From: Siderastrea siderea
Taxonomy: Eukaryota; Cnidaria; Anthozoa; Scleractinia; Rhizangiidae
Direction of reading: 5' to 3'
NCBI GenBank assembly: GCA_964030785.1
Contig: OZ034975.1
Span: 44,442,569 to 44,506,568 of the forward strand
DNA: 64,000 nucleotides
Made by a program: the position numbers and the translations under genes. Of the stretch, positions 47,701 to 58,800 are shown one piece after another. How positions within the stretch are numbered: position 1 is the first letter of the stretch; each line of letters starts with the position of its first letter. The notes under the pieces were generated by a model. That model did no database searches. It was not told where the DNA came from and was given only the letters and a program-made list of their open reading frames with translations.

Positions 47701-49672
47701 GCTTTTTGCAGCATTCTTTCGTTTACCCCAACCTCAAGCAAGACTGACGTCATCTGGCGCTTCTGCACGCGTTACGTGCCTATCTCTTAACATTAAGTGG
47801 GATTAAAAGTTTTTTAGGGTAAGCGTTGAAAAGTTGATTGTCATGGTATTTACGTACTTATGCAAGGCCTATATATCTACTCACGTAAGCATTGCTTTCC
47901 TGAGTATCCTGGATGACAGTGGCCTCTCTTTGTTTGCTTAGTGTTTTCCTGTACAGTATCCATGCAGGAGACCTGTGTAATGGCAACGGTAGAACATAAT
48001 GAGTAAACCTTAAAAGCATAATGTTTTTAGCTGTTTTGGTACAGGATTTTGAATATTTTGTTCTGAAATATGATGTATTTTATCTACTTGTCCTGAGATA
48101 GGATACAGATCACTGCGTATTGTGAGAATCGTGAAAAGAGGAAAAGATTTCCGGATTTATGTCAGGCCTGTATCTGTGTTCGTAACTTCAATGTTATGAA
48201 ATTCTTAACCTCGGTTATTTAATTTCTAGCCTTCTTATTAGTTCACACACACACAGGTTATCAACGGATCCCGCCCTGCTTTTTGCCTTAAGTTATTTGG
48301 AACTGAAGAAAGTCAATGCGCCCAGCGCCTCGGCATTCAAAATTTCGCTGCCTGGTGTATTTTAACCAGCTGCGCTTGTTGGATATGAGTTGATGATAAC
48401 CAATTGGCCACCTCGCTGGTTGTATAGCCTCCTCATATTGTCCAAGATCTAATTAATACGTGAAGTGAAGATTTACAATTCCGTGTCAGCGTGGTTTGCA
48501 AAGCACAGTACTTTCCACGACGTTTGGGCGAAAATTCCAATCTTGTCCCAGCAGCAGCTTTCTCAGTCAGTTTTCCTATTCAAAAAGCTTCAAAATGTTA
48601 ACAGATATTGTTCATTTTCGCTCTTAGAAGTGTCTTTCAAACATTAGTTGCTTGTATTTCAGACGAAATATGCGGTTTGGAACTAATATTCATGCTTCTT
48701 TGACAGAATGCAAACGAGACCACCACTATAAGCATTGTTTCTTCCAGGACTAATTTCCCTTTCGATTTGTGTTCATTGACTTAATTTAACCTACTGGTAC
48801 CTTAATAAACCCAACGGAGCATTAATTTAAAGGTGCTCCTTTTATATCTCCAAGAAAAAAAAATGACCAAAGTTAACGTAAGGTGATAATTTCACTGTGA
48901 CAACTCAGCGACACTTATCTACTGACCTTTACAGAGCCATAATAATTCGATCCTTTCTTCTGCTTAAAATCATCTGGTTTCATCTGCCGTGTTTTGTTGT
49001 TTAGCTCACAGACACGGTTTGCGTTATTGCCGGCATCGGGAAGGACATTATAGGACTTACAGCTGTTATTGGCGAGGCATTTTAGCTGACATTCAAACTC
49101 ATCAGCAACAGTAGTAGTTTCCATAACGTGGCCATATAGGACGTAACCTGCGAGATTAATAAAAGAAGGTTGTGTTTATAATCAATATCAGGGAGAGAAG
49201 TGAAAAGGGAGAGAAAAATTAATATTGGTATTCCTGGAGAGAAAGCCTTAAAATTCGATAGTAAGTCAAAATGAGAAAGTTACATCGAAAGACGCACGGC
49301 CGGATCAGTATGAAATTTCATTTTCAAGAAATATTTACAAATATTTGTTACAACGATTAGCGTCTTGTAACACTTGCGTAACACTATACGAATGCATGAC
49401 TGTAAATTCTCTAAATTTACCTGACTTATGTCTTAATTCTCAACACACAAGCAATTAACTTTTCACCTGCGGTAGCCCTCTGCTTCTAAATCGAGAAGTA
49501 TCGTAAGTTTTTTACGCACAAAAATTTACGGCCGATCTTTGCTGTGAGTTTAATACCTACCGATTTGATTTTCAAAAACGCTTCCACAAAAGTCAGAATT
49601 TGCCATCACAAATAAAAATAAAACAGCGTTGAAAGTCACCAAAGGCAGAAAACAAATCCACGAAGTGGCCAT
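41743..49672 (-). CDS. Secreted PAN/Apple plus fibrinogen/collagen-C-like protein (model incomplete)
   Basis: Exons read on the minus strand: 49672-49561 (ATG, hydrophobic signal peptide of about 25 residues, then NSDFCGSVFENQI); 49147-48927 (PAN/Apple domain: GYVLYGHVMETTTVADEFEC, CLANNSCKSYNV); 42935-42786 (CKDIRDSTDSSKDGEYWIDP, VYCDMTTDGG); 42269-41743 (GGGWLLVFNF, KWGGPVPTEERL, ending GDFWKVFVR). The last two exons form the DGEYWIDP ... YCDMTTDGGGW module related to collagen C-propeptide/fibrinogen-like domains, found in many coral secreted proteins. Extracellular location follows from the signal peptide; adhesion or recognition is inference. The PAN exon ends in phase 0 but the next recognised exon needs phase 1, so at least one exon (length 1 mod 3) in the 6-kb gap is missing from my model or lost. 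That gap holds the transposon at 44,695-47,126. Confidence 0.78.
43370..43490 (+). mobile_element. 3' tail of a retroelement-like repeat
   Basis: A hairpin (TTCCACCCGC ... GCGGGTGGAA, 43,370-43,410) is followed by a tail with repeated AAAATTGTAA units. This pattern suits the 3' end of a non-LTR element. No reverse transcriptase sequence is seen upstream. Confidence 0.35.
44385..44545. mobile_element. Fold-back element
   Basis: The outer GGTAATCAAATGGT and ACCATTTGATTAC pair, and the inner AATTAGGAAATAATTTCAC and GTGAAATTATTTCCTAATT pair, so 160 bp form one long hairpin with the loop near CGCCTAAAGGCTCG. Confidence 0.75.
45308..45786 (+). CDS. RecQ-like SF2 helicase, first exon only
   Basis: 159 complete codons from ATG to a donor (AAAAAG|GTATTT, phase 2). 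The Q-motif-like region (LKAEQEKALYSLLEG) is followed by Walker A / motif I LPTGFGKT, motif Ia region VLVISPLNSIITDQ, and Walker B / motif II VVDESHTVE (DESH variant of DEAH). Order and spacing fit the first RecA-like domain of RecQ-type DNA helicases (3'-5' unwinding with ATP). Motifs III-VI would be on later exons, which I cannot find, so the product as it stands cannot be a complete helicase. The ATG follows a GC-rich region within the transposon arm. It is intact in frame and may be recently copied. Confidence 0.75.
45869..46005 (+). repeat. Tandem duplication within the transposon
   Basis: TTTGCTATACATTTTCCTTT and ATAACCAGCAAA recur twice (about 45,890 and 45,966), with ACAAGCATTG preceding each. 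The spacing is about 75 bp. Confidence 0.75.
46190..46577 (-). pseudogene. CxxC zinc-finger protein first exon, broken by an in-frame stop
   Basis: Reading from ATG at 46,577: basic start, then ECRFCRTKL (first CxxC), about 55 residues, CAELGF, a TAA at 46,335-46,337, and after it, in the same frame, RICKPCGRNLRNTYCFYK (second CxxC), an acidic stretch and a donor (CGAG|GTGAGT). The two CxxC pairs about 75 residues apart resemble the N-terminal zinc-finger module of lineage-specific cnidarian proteins, many of them transposon-like; I recall this only generally. The single stop and missing downstream exons make it a pseudogene unless the stop is an error. It converges with the helicase exon. 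Confidence 0.5.
47127..48900. other. Intron of the PAN gene, nothing recognised
   Basis: I looked on the minus strand for a linking exon (EGF-like or other) with suitable phases and found none that is convincing. Only short random frames are present. Confidence 0.4.
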
Positions 49673-49699
49673 CAATAAAGCTTTTTTTCACGTAACGTA

Positions 49700-50988
49700 G
49701 GTATCTGAAAACATCGCAACTAATCTTCATTCAGTTTCTAAATCGTTTATCAAAACGAACCAAGTCGCACCGGAAACTATTCTTGCAGAAGAAACTGACT
49801 GTTTGTATCTTCGTTTCGTGTCCCCTACCTTGATTTTGAAAATGCATTTATGCTTAGCTTTTTTATAGATTCTGCTTATTTACATGCTTTTCAATATATC
49901 CTTAATTATTGATTAAAACTGGGGCGGGCTTTATGTTAAACATCCACCGTCCTTTTTTCATATTAAGAAAAGCAAATCCAAGATTTGTCTTTAGTGATAG
50001 GTAAATTAAAACAATACTAAATGACATGTCGAAGAAAAAGAGGTAACATAAAATATTGTTCGAATTTTGTTGTTTCATAGCAGCCTGTGTGATATCAATA
50101 CCGGTAATTAAAACAATCGCAGTGGTTGTTAATTAAAACTGTTAAGTCGAATTGTAATGAGTTTACTAATTATACAACGACAGGACTTAAAGGTTGAAAA
50201 ACTGTGCTGATTTGATTATATACCTCTACACTGCACTTTCCAACTTATTCTAATATCACCTTCGTAAACCCTCAGATGAATTTACATCGCAGAAGAACTA
50301 CTTTATTCGAAGTTTGGACGTGAAATAACTCGATCTATTCATAACGGACCACATTCTTGCAAATCCTCACATTATAGTTCTATGAGAAAATTTGCCGAAA
50401 ATTTTACGTTGGCAAAAGAAAATTTGTCAAACTTGTGATTTGTGGAAAACTAGTTCCCAGATCTTTGTTCAGGTATTTTGTTGAGTGTAGTCATGGTGAC
50501 AAACAGCATTGTTTAGCCAGTTTAGCCGATTTCTGCCCTTTGAAAAACATTTCAGCCCTGCGAGACTATAAGCCTCGATTATCTTCGCAGCAGTTGACAC
50601 TGTACAATAGTAGAGTAATGCTTAGTAGAAACATCATGAAGAAATTAATAACAACTTTGGCCTAAACTTCTGAAGAGGGATGTGTGCGAAACACTGACCG
50701 CATCTTGAGTTGTGCCAAGGCTTTACATCAAAAGTTTTTGAAACTTTCACATTGGCCAGTACTTTCCATTAACTCAGTTGATATCAGATTTTACGCAGTA
50801 TTAGAGTGTTTCTTAGAGCTAATGCCTGTCATTTTAGATGAAGATCTAGTTAATTAACTCTATTTTTCGAAAGCCTTCATTTTGCAGTAGTATTGATAAA
50901 AATTGATGGTCGTTGCCAATGCAGTTCCGACTCTTACTGAGCCGCAAATCGTTCTCTCTTGCATGCCTGAATTTCAGCCACCTCCCCC
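49700..50988. other. Intergenic, no recognisable gene
   Basis: AT-rich sequence upstream of the PAN gene. A 76-codon frame at 50,435-50,665 has no recognisable motif or splice context. Confidence 0.5.
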
Positions 50989-51177
50989 GGGCCCGGTTGC
51001 ACAAAGAAACTTAAGATTAAGTGGGAATTTCTGCAATTCTCCCCTGTTTTCCTGAAGATTTTTTCGCTCCGTCATTGTGTTTCCTCTTTATAAATTCGCC
51101 TTCAGTTGATTTATCCATAATAGCGCGCAAGAAATTTCCACTTAATCTTCAGTAAGTTGTTTTATGCAACTGGGCCC
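50989..51177. mobile_element. MITE with GGGCCC ends
   Basis: The left end GGGCCCGGTTGCACAAAG and ACTTAAGATTAAGTGG are inverted at the right as CCACTTAATCTTCAGTAAGT and GCAACTGGGCCC. An outer inverted pair (GAATTTCAGCCACCT / AGGTGACGGCTGAAATTC) suggests a nested insertion. From 51,178 to 52,368 I see nothing I can name. Confidence 0.7.
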
Positions 51178-52368
51178 TGGTCACTTGCTTTCGGGAATAA
51201 GCAGAGGTGAGAGGTGACGGCTGAAATTCTGGCTTCGTTCATCTATGGGAGATTCTGGACATGAGATTCCTTTCCCAAAAAAATCCTGCGACGTAATTAC
51301 TTGCTAAAGCTAAATCAAGAATTTAAACAGAACAACCTGTGTTAACATACACAAATAACTCTTTAAGAGGGCATGAAACAATCTGAGAAAACAGAAACGA
51401 TATATAAAGGATTGTATATTTAGAAAACTGACAAAGGCCAGTTTTGAGTCGAGAAATTTTCGCCGAATGCACCAACTTTAGTTAAGAAATGGCCTGCGCT
51501 TTTTAAAATCATTTTTTATCATTTGTGGTCAATTGTCCAGATGACCATTAGGTGAGGTAGTTGTTTCATTGTTATCCTTGACAGTTTACTGTTTACGAGT
51601 CTCAGATAAATACCTTCCTTTGCGATGGAGCGTCATCCCCTCGACGATAAATACTCCCGTTGATGATTAAAACGATAAGATATTTTCCTTCTTGTTATTT
51701 GTGAGCAGAACGTTACAATTTACTAGTCATATCTCAGCCCGCTTAGCTTTATCATTTGTAGTGCAATTAAGGTTGCCTTCCACAAATATCACCTTTTTCT
51801 CCTTTCAGCTCCGTGAGTGTGAAAGTTCTGAACGTTTGATTACGATGAGTTTCTATATTTAATGGGTACAAATTAATTACATCACAAAGCAAAGCTATGG
51901 AGAAAGAGAGTTTTAACTGAAGTTTTCATTTTAAATTTTACGCGAGTTTCTTTGATTAAGAGCCAGACGAATTGAAAACGATTTCAACCTGTAGGGTTTG
52001 TTTGTGATTTTTCCATTCTTAAACCGCTACTTCTATTAAATAGTGTGATCATGATATCTTAAAAGATGTCACAAAATGGGCTAAAATCGAAAGCAAGAAT
52101 AGATCAGCATAACCTGAACTGAGTTTTGATATAATTATGCATAAAAAGTTTTGGTAAGCAACGACAAAAAAAATTCTGTCCAAGAAGTATTTTTTTTAAA
52201 ATTTTGTACGTATACGTACACAAGTTGTTACCTTATAGAAGCTGGAATCGTCAATGTAGGAAAAGTCGATACATTTCGTTGTAGCTGAATGAAGAACGTC
52301 ACTCGAATGTGTTGTGAGTACGGTCATGGGTTACTCATGATAAGACGCCTACTGAGAATGTGTAAAAT

Positions 52369-53045
52369 ACTTGTGAGCTGCTTTCGAGACCTTTCGAGGT
52401 TTTCTAGTTTTTAGAAATCCCAAAAGTCATCAGTTAAAAAGTGTACGCAAATTGAAGTTTAAAATGACTTTTCCATTGTCACTTAAGTAATAGAGGCTTT
52501 GGTCATAAAATACATTGTCTATGAGGTTCTTTAAGCTTCCACACAAGTCAAGAAATCCCCTCACTGTTTTCTTTTATTTAATTTGATCACTAAATTAGCC
52601 TATAAAGTCAACAAATCAACTTTTAAATTCAACCATCTCCCGAAAAACAAATGGAAGCTTTTAGCATCTAAAATTTGAAAGACACCTTGCTCCCCCACAT
52701 CCACGAATTAATAAAACATCAGGACCTCTGGCGTCAACTAAAATGGTGTACAATTTCCCGGGAAACGCTAAAACGCCTAGTCTGAGATTTCAGCCGTTTC
52801 CTCCCCCTGACACTTAGACAGTAGGTGTAAAAAGTTTCCCGGGAAATTCTTCCCATAACCACCCCATTGAAAAATCATTGTGCAAAAAGACTTGTCCGCT
52901 GCTTTCGAGACCTTTTGAGGTTTTTAGTTTTAAGACACCACAAAATGTCAAAATGTCACTGAACTTGTACGCAAGTTGAAGTTTAAAATGAATTTTTCAT
53001 TTTAAATTACGTACTAGAGGCTTTGGTCACAAAACACTCTCTCTC
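52369..53045. repeat. Pair of diverged direct repeats, about 520 bp apart
   Basis: GCTGCTTTCGAGACCTTT, AATTGAAGTTTAAAATGA or its variant, and AGAGGCTTTGGTCA occur in the same order at 52,378-52,505 and 52,897-53,030. Confidence 0.65.
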
Positions 53046-54015
53046 GGTTTACTCTCCCAGTGAAGTTGTTTCCAATTCCCAGGAAACGTAATATAAAACA
53101 AGGGAATGTAAATCAAGAAAATTGCATAATTAGGACTTGGCAGCATTTGCAGACACCATTTAGACTCGAGCGTATCAGTTCATCGTTCCGGTTTAAGCGA
53201 AATACAGTGCGAAGAAATCAGAGGTAAGAAGGACTCTACTTGAAAAACGGCAAAGGAAAACAGTAAATCAGTGTTAGAAAGGCTTCATGCTGTAGTATTT
53301 TAGGACAAATGAACAAGAATAATTTCCGATATTCAAGAACCGTACGAATCAGCGAAATTGATCAGATTCTTCCGTTTTAATTATTGCTGCATGTAAGAAA
53401 GAAACTCAGTGCTTATATCACGTATACTTTGTTTGTGTTTATATATTCATGCGATGGTATGATTTTTCCGAAACCACTGCCTCTACTCAATGGTGACAAA
53501 GTCGTAACGATTTATTTCTCACGAGTTTGAAACCTACCCTGATCATGAAATTCGAAAGCCTGGAAGATGCAGTCGCAAGGGATAATCTGCTAGTAAATAT
53601 ATATTCGGTACTAAAGAAGCAGTTAATAAGCAAGGAATAGCGATGTTAAATTTGACTCAATGTTAAACTTAAGTAAGCTAAATATTGGGGCAGAGCATAA
53701 TTATTGGTATCACCCCCGTATTAGTTTCAAAAATATCTGCTCGCAAAAATTAGATCAGGCCAGTAAATTTCCTTAATACGTCATATTTGCCCAAGGCGTT
53801 TTTCTTTTCCCTAGCCTTTTATTTAGACGCAATTGTTTGTTTGATTTTCTCCTATGTAAGGGTTTAGTGAAATGGAGAACTTTTTAACGCAACTGGAAGG
53901 TGTTTCTGGAAGGTGTTTGGAAACTCTTAAAGAGTTTCCCCGGGAAATTGTATTCCATTTTAGTTGACGTCAGGTGTCTGCAAAACTTAAGATGCTAAAA
54001 ACTGGCCTTTCAGTT
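52655..54015. repeat. Inverted repeats about 1.2 kb apart with TTCCCGGGAA sites
   Basis: Left (52,670-52,770): TTTTAGCATCT, AGACACC, CGTCAACTAAAATGG, ACAATTTCCCGGGAAAC. Right (53,935-54,010): the same blocks in inverse order and orientation. Another TTTCCCGGGAAA lies near 52,836. Either a large non-autonomous element or an inverted duplication; the putative first exon at about 53,125-53,221 falls inside it. Confidence 0.55.
53092..53221 (+). promoter_or_regulatory. Possible TATA promoter and 5' UTR exon for the secreted-peptide gene
   Basis: TATAAAA (53,092-53,098) is followed about 30 bp later by a plausible start and an ATG-free leader ending in a strong donor (ATCAGAG|GTAAGAAGG). The next plus-strand acceptor before an ATG that I see is TTTTTCGACAG at 62,041. 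The link spans the BEL/Pao insertion and is inference. Confidence 0.35.
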
Positions 54016-55478
54016 GTTTCTGAGGAGAATGAATGAATTTATGGGTTTATTCGGTTGAACTGAAAGGTTAGTGGTGAAATTAAATCAAAGAAGGCAATAA
54101 GAGAGTTCTTAAATTTTACTATTCGTAAGTATTAGATCTGTGGTGCTATAAAATTTCGGCAAGTTTGGTTTTAAGATTAAAGAAAGCAAAAACGTTTCGT
54201 TCGTTATTATCCTTACGATATGAAACGGTGCGGTGATCCGCTGACTGGAGTTTAAACAAACTTTAAACATGATCATAAGGGTTAAAAGTGTTAGTGACGG
54301 CCATGCCTTCTCATGCATCAAACTTTTCATCATCGGGGAGGATAATAACAAAGTCTGAGATGGCTAGAAATTGCTTGTAAGATCATACAAAGAAAATATC
54401 AGCTTTGATCAATGCAAAAAAGGGAAAGAAAAGAAAGAACGTTGTTCAACAGAAGTACGATTAAGTGTTCAGTATCCCGGCTGACCTTGAAAGCTGGGGA
54501 AAAAAAGCGGAACGCTTGTTACGCAGACAAAATCTCGGTTGTTAAGGAAACTTGGCCTGAGGATGGGCCTGACTACAGTCAGTTATAACCAACATGCTTT
54601 TAACATGTGAACCTAAGTGGCGCCAATCGGTCGATTCATTTCAATTTCCTCCGAGCAAACGAGCAAGTTACTTAGCATTTTGAACGCAAATTGTTTCTTT
54701 ATTTTTCGGTAATATATAACGCTCACGTAAGCATGCCCGGGAAACATCGCTATAATACCATCTACCATGTTTTAAGAAACAATTCTGGACATTCAGGCTT
54801 ATTCCACGGAAAATAAAAATCCCAGCTGTTTTACAGTGAAAGAAAAAGCTGGGGCGCGTTTCTCGAAAGTCAGGAAAAAGTTTTCCTTGTTTTTGCCCCG
54901 AAAAGTCATTCGTAAAAATATGAACCACTCATTCTACAAAGCTGTTATTTTAGCTTGTCCTTAAGATAAGAAATATTTAGCATATAGCAAAGTTTCCTGC
55001 TTAGAAATTTCTTTGTTTTCAAGATACATTGTGAATCAGATCGCGCCCGAAATTTACCCGCGAAAAGTTTCGGGGCTTTTGAGAAACGCATGTCTAATCA
55101 TTGTATAGGTCCATTTGGTAAATGAGTTCAACTGAAATCTTTATTTCAAAGTGAATGAGAGGCTATGGTCGAGAAGCGTACGAATTGAAAATGATTTCAG
55201 TCCCCACCTCTTTTTGTAAGTCAGGAAAATAGCTGACAACAGTTCTGTTGTCCACCATCTGGGAGTTATTAGCGACCTTCAGATCGGACTATAAGTAAGA
55301 GATTGAGTACCAGTGCGACTTTTCAGTTCCTGATCTCGGGCCGTGATTAGATTGTGTTCTTACACACCAATATTGTTCTCTTAGCATCCTTGTCCCTACA
55401 GTGCATGCTTGAAATTTAAATGTCGGTGTCTGTGTCTTGCTTACGAGAGATGTTTTATGGAAAGAGTTTTATGGATAA
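54016..55478. other. Intergenic, no recognisable gene
   Basis: Minus-strand frames at 54,109-54,351 and 54,668-54,928 show no recognisable domain. Confidence 0.45.
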
Positions 55479-55763
55479 TGTTTCACTAGCCGCATTACCA
55501 AGGATTCAAATGTTACACTGTAAGGTTTATTGCCACGTTTCATACAGTAGGTTATTCGAAAGCTGTCAATAGATTACAATTCGTTAGGGGAGTGAAGAAA
55601 AATATAATAAATGAATAAAAAGTTACAGCTTACCCATTGGTGTCTGTGGAACGGATCCGCGACTAGTGAAGATGATTAAGTTCGTTCTCTCTAATTATCG
55701 TTTATTACGTCGCATAATACGTATTTAAGAAAATGTCAGAAATTGCTTTCGTAGGCCGAAACA
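55479..55763 (-). repeat. 3' LTR of the BEL/Pao element
   Basis: 285 bp, TG...CA ends, apparently identical to the copy at 61,500-61,784. Confidence 0.96.
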
Positions 55764-55844
55764 CTCCCCTTTCTTCTAGAAAGTTGTGTGCAAGTTAAAA
55801 AGTTTAAATAGTAAAGTTACAAAATCGAGTTTAGTAAAGTTCAT

Positions 55845-58800
55845 TTAGTCTTTCATTTCGTTTTCGTCCACTGGAACGATGACTATTATCCTCTGAACAG
55901 GACGTTCAACTGTTACATAGCCTCCTCCGCGGTATGTCTTTACATGTTCTCCTGGCTTAGTGTTCTTATAGACGATCTCCACTCTGCGTACTCTTCCATC
56001 TTTACTCGGTTTGGCTGTGATAACTTTGCCTAGTTTCCAATTTCCTCGAACAAGATTCGAGTCTTGTATCAAGACGACGTCTCCGACTTTAACATCACGG
56101 TGTGCGGTGTGCCACTTCGATTCAATAAGAAGACTAGGAAAATAATCGCGCGTCCATTTTCTCCAGAAGCTCTTCACTATATTCTGGACAAATTCAAATC
56201 TGTGACGAGGGTTTGTTGTTTCCCTAAAGGGTCCGCTTGGAACTCGTGAAGTAGATCTTCCAAGTAATAGGTCGTTCGGACTTAAATATACGCCATCATC
56301 TGTATCAGTTGGGTGCTTACCAATTGGTCTTTCGTTTATCAAGTTACCAACTTCAAAGCAGGCTGTCTGTAATTCAGAGAATGTCATGATGTTATCTCCG
56401 ATTGCGATGTTTAAGCCTCGTTTGACGGAACGTATTAATGCTTCGGACGTGCCATTGTACCAAGGGGCGTCGGCAGGTGAGAATTCCCATTGTAGGCCCT
56501 CTGTTACTCCGAATTCGAGTAATTCGTCCCAATTCCAGTTCTTCGTTATATCTTTGAGCTCTTTATCAGCAGCTACTAATTGTGGTCCGTTGTCAGAATA
56601 CAACTTTGCTGGATACCCTCTCAATGATACAAATCTTCTGAGTACTAATAGAAATGTTTCCGTGTTGTAGTCCGGTGCTAGATCTAAGTGAACTGCTCGA
56701 GTGCACATGCAGTTGAATATCACTCCGTAACATTTCCCATAGGTTCTTCGCTTCACTTCATCTCTGATTTTGAAAGGTCCAAAGAGATCTATACCTGTAT
56801 AGTGCCAAGGTGGGGAGGGTTTCAATCTCTCCTCTGGTAGTTTTCCCATCTTTTGTTGGCAAAGCTGTTTATCTATCTTCTTGCAGATTACGCAGTTGTA
56901 TTTGATGGACCTCACCATACGTTGGATATTTGTAATCCAAAATCGTGCTCTTATCTTGCTTACTGTAGATGATACCCCATGATGCCCTCTTTGGTGTATA
57001 TATTCAGCATATAACCTTGCAAAGCGATGCTCGTATGGTAGCAAAATTAAGTCGTTCTTATTATAGCTTATCTCGAGCCACTTTTCAACTCTGCCGCCTA
57101 CAACTATTATGCCATCCTCTCGCGTCCGTGGACATAGTCTTTTGAATCTTCCCTTTTCCATGTCCGCTGTTAACAGTTTTTGACATCGAAGTATCCAGAA
57201 TCTTTCTGCTCTGTCTATATCTTCTGGCGTTAATGGACTAGTTACGTTCTTTAAGGAAGGTCGAGGTTTTCGTTTGTACAAGGACAATACCCTTGCAGTC
57301 ACTCTGATTAGCTTAGTGTAGTTGGAATATCTGTTTATGTCAATTCTTGCTTCTAAGCTATCTTCAGATTTAGCTTCAGCTAACATAACTGTTTTTATTT
57401 GTTCTGGTAACTCTTTCTGATAATTTGGCTTGCATATCGGCCACTCATGTTCAGGAAATCTAAGGAATTCTGGACCGGTTTGCCAGATGCTATTCAATCC
57501 AATCTCTGCCGGTTTCCTTCCTCGTGTAATCCAATCCGCTATGTTATTCTTACTCTCTACCCAATACCAATCATCTTTGTTGGTTCCCTGTTGGATCTCG
57601 CCAATACGTGTGGCGGCGAAAGTATTAAAGCCATATGATTCCTTTTGAACCATTCCGTACACTATTTGTGAGTCAACGATGTGGTAGAATTTAGTAAATT
57701 TGTACCTCGATTCCTTTTCTATAAATGTCTTGAGTCTTTTATTCAGAACTGCTCCACATAATTCGACTCGGTCAATAGACATTTTCTTCACAGGGGAAAG
57801 TCGATTTTTTGATATGATCAATCTGCTTTCATAGCTGTTGTCTGTGGTGTTCCACCTGGCGTAAGCGCATGCGCCGTAAGCTACTTCTGATCCGTCACTA
57901 AATATCACTAAAATTGGATCCCCTCTTGCATTTGCGGGTTTGATACATCTCTCAAAGACTTCTTGTTCCATGTTTGGAAGATCATCAAAGAAGTTCATCC
58001 ATTCTTTCTTAAGCATATCAGGAATTGGATCATCCCAGTCAGATTTGTTTTCGCTTATCCACAAACTTCTCATCAAGCCTTTAGCCCTGATTGTAAATGG
58101 AGTGGCGAGTCCCATCGGATCATAAATGCGATTGACTTGAGATAAGACAATTCTTTTTGTAAGTTTGATGTCTTGTGAGCTCGTTATATCAATTCCTTGG
58201 GGGGGAGGTCTTTTCCTTTTACTCTTCATCTGTAAATCGAATTTAACGCGAAAACACAACTGATCCGTACGCGGATTCCATACAACTCCAAGAACCTTTT
58301 CCGTGGGTTCGTTTGAATCGCCTCTCAAGGTGAGCGTCAGATTTTCTTCAGTGTCATCTTTTGACATTATCCATTCTTTTATGCGAAGCCCTCCCTTGAT
58401 CAAGAGTTCTTCAATAGCTTCTGTTAATTGTTTAGCTAACTTAGTGTCATCGACGCTCTCAATTATGTCATCCATGTAGGAGTTTTCCTTTATAATCTGA
58501 GCTGCTTGGGGATGAGATTCGATACCCATTTGTGCTGTTTTTCTCATAGCAACGGTTGCTATCGTTCCGGAAGGTCTGTCGCCAAAGGACACTCTTTGTA
58601 TCACGTAAGTGTCAGGTTCTCTTGCCGTGTTCATGTCTCTCCATAGGAAACGATGAGTATGTTGTTCAACGACCTTAGTTTTTACAGTATGATACATCTT
58701 GCTGACATCTCCAATGAATGCAACACGATTTTCGCGAAATCTTATGAGTATTCCTAATAGGTTATTCAAGAGGTCTGGTCCCTTTGCCCAATATTCGTTT

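Noticed and set aside
54109..54351. Reverse-transcriptase remnant
   Set aside because: The sequence shows no RT motif such as a DD box; similarity was only in composition.
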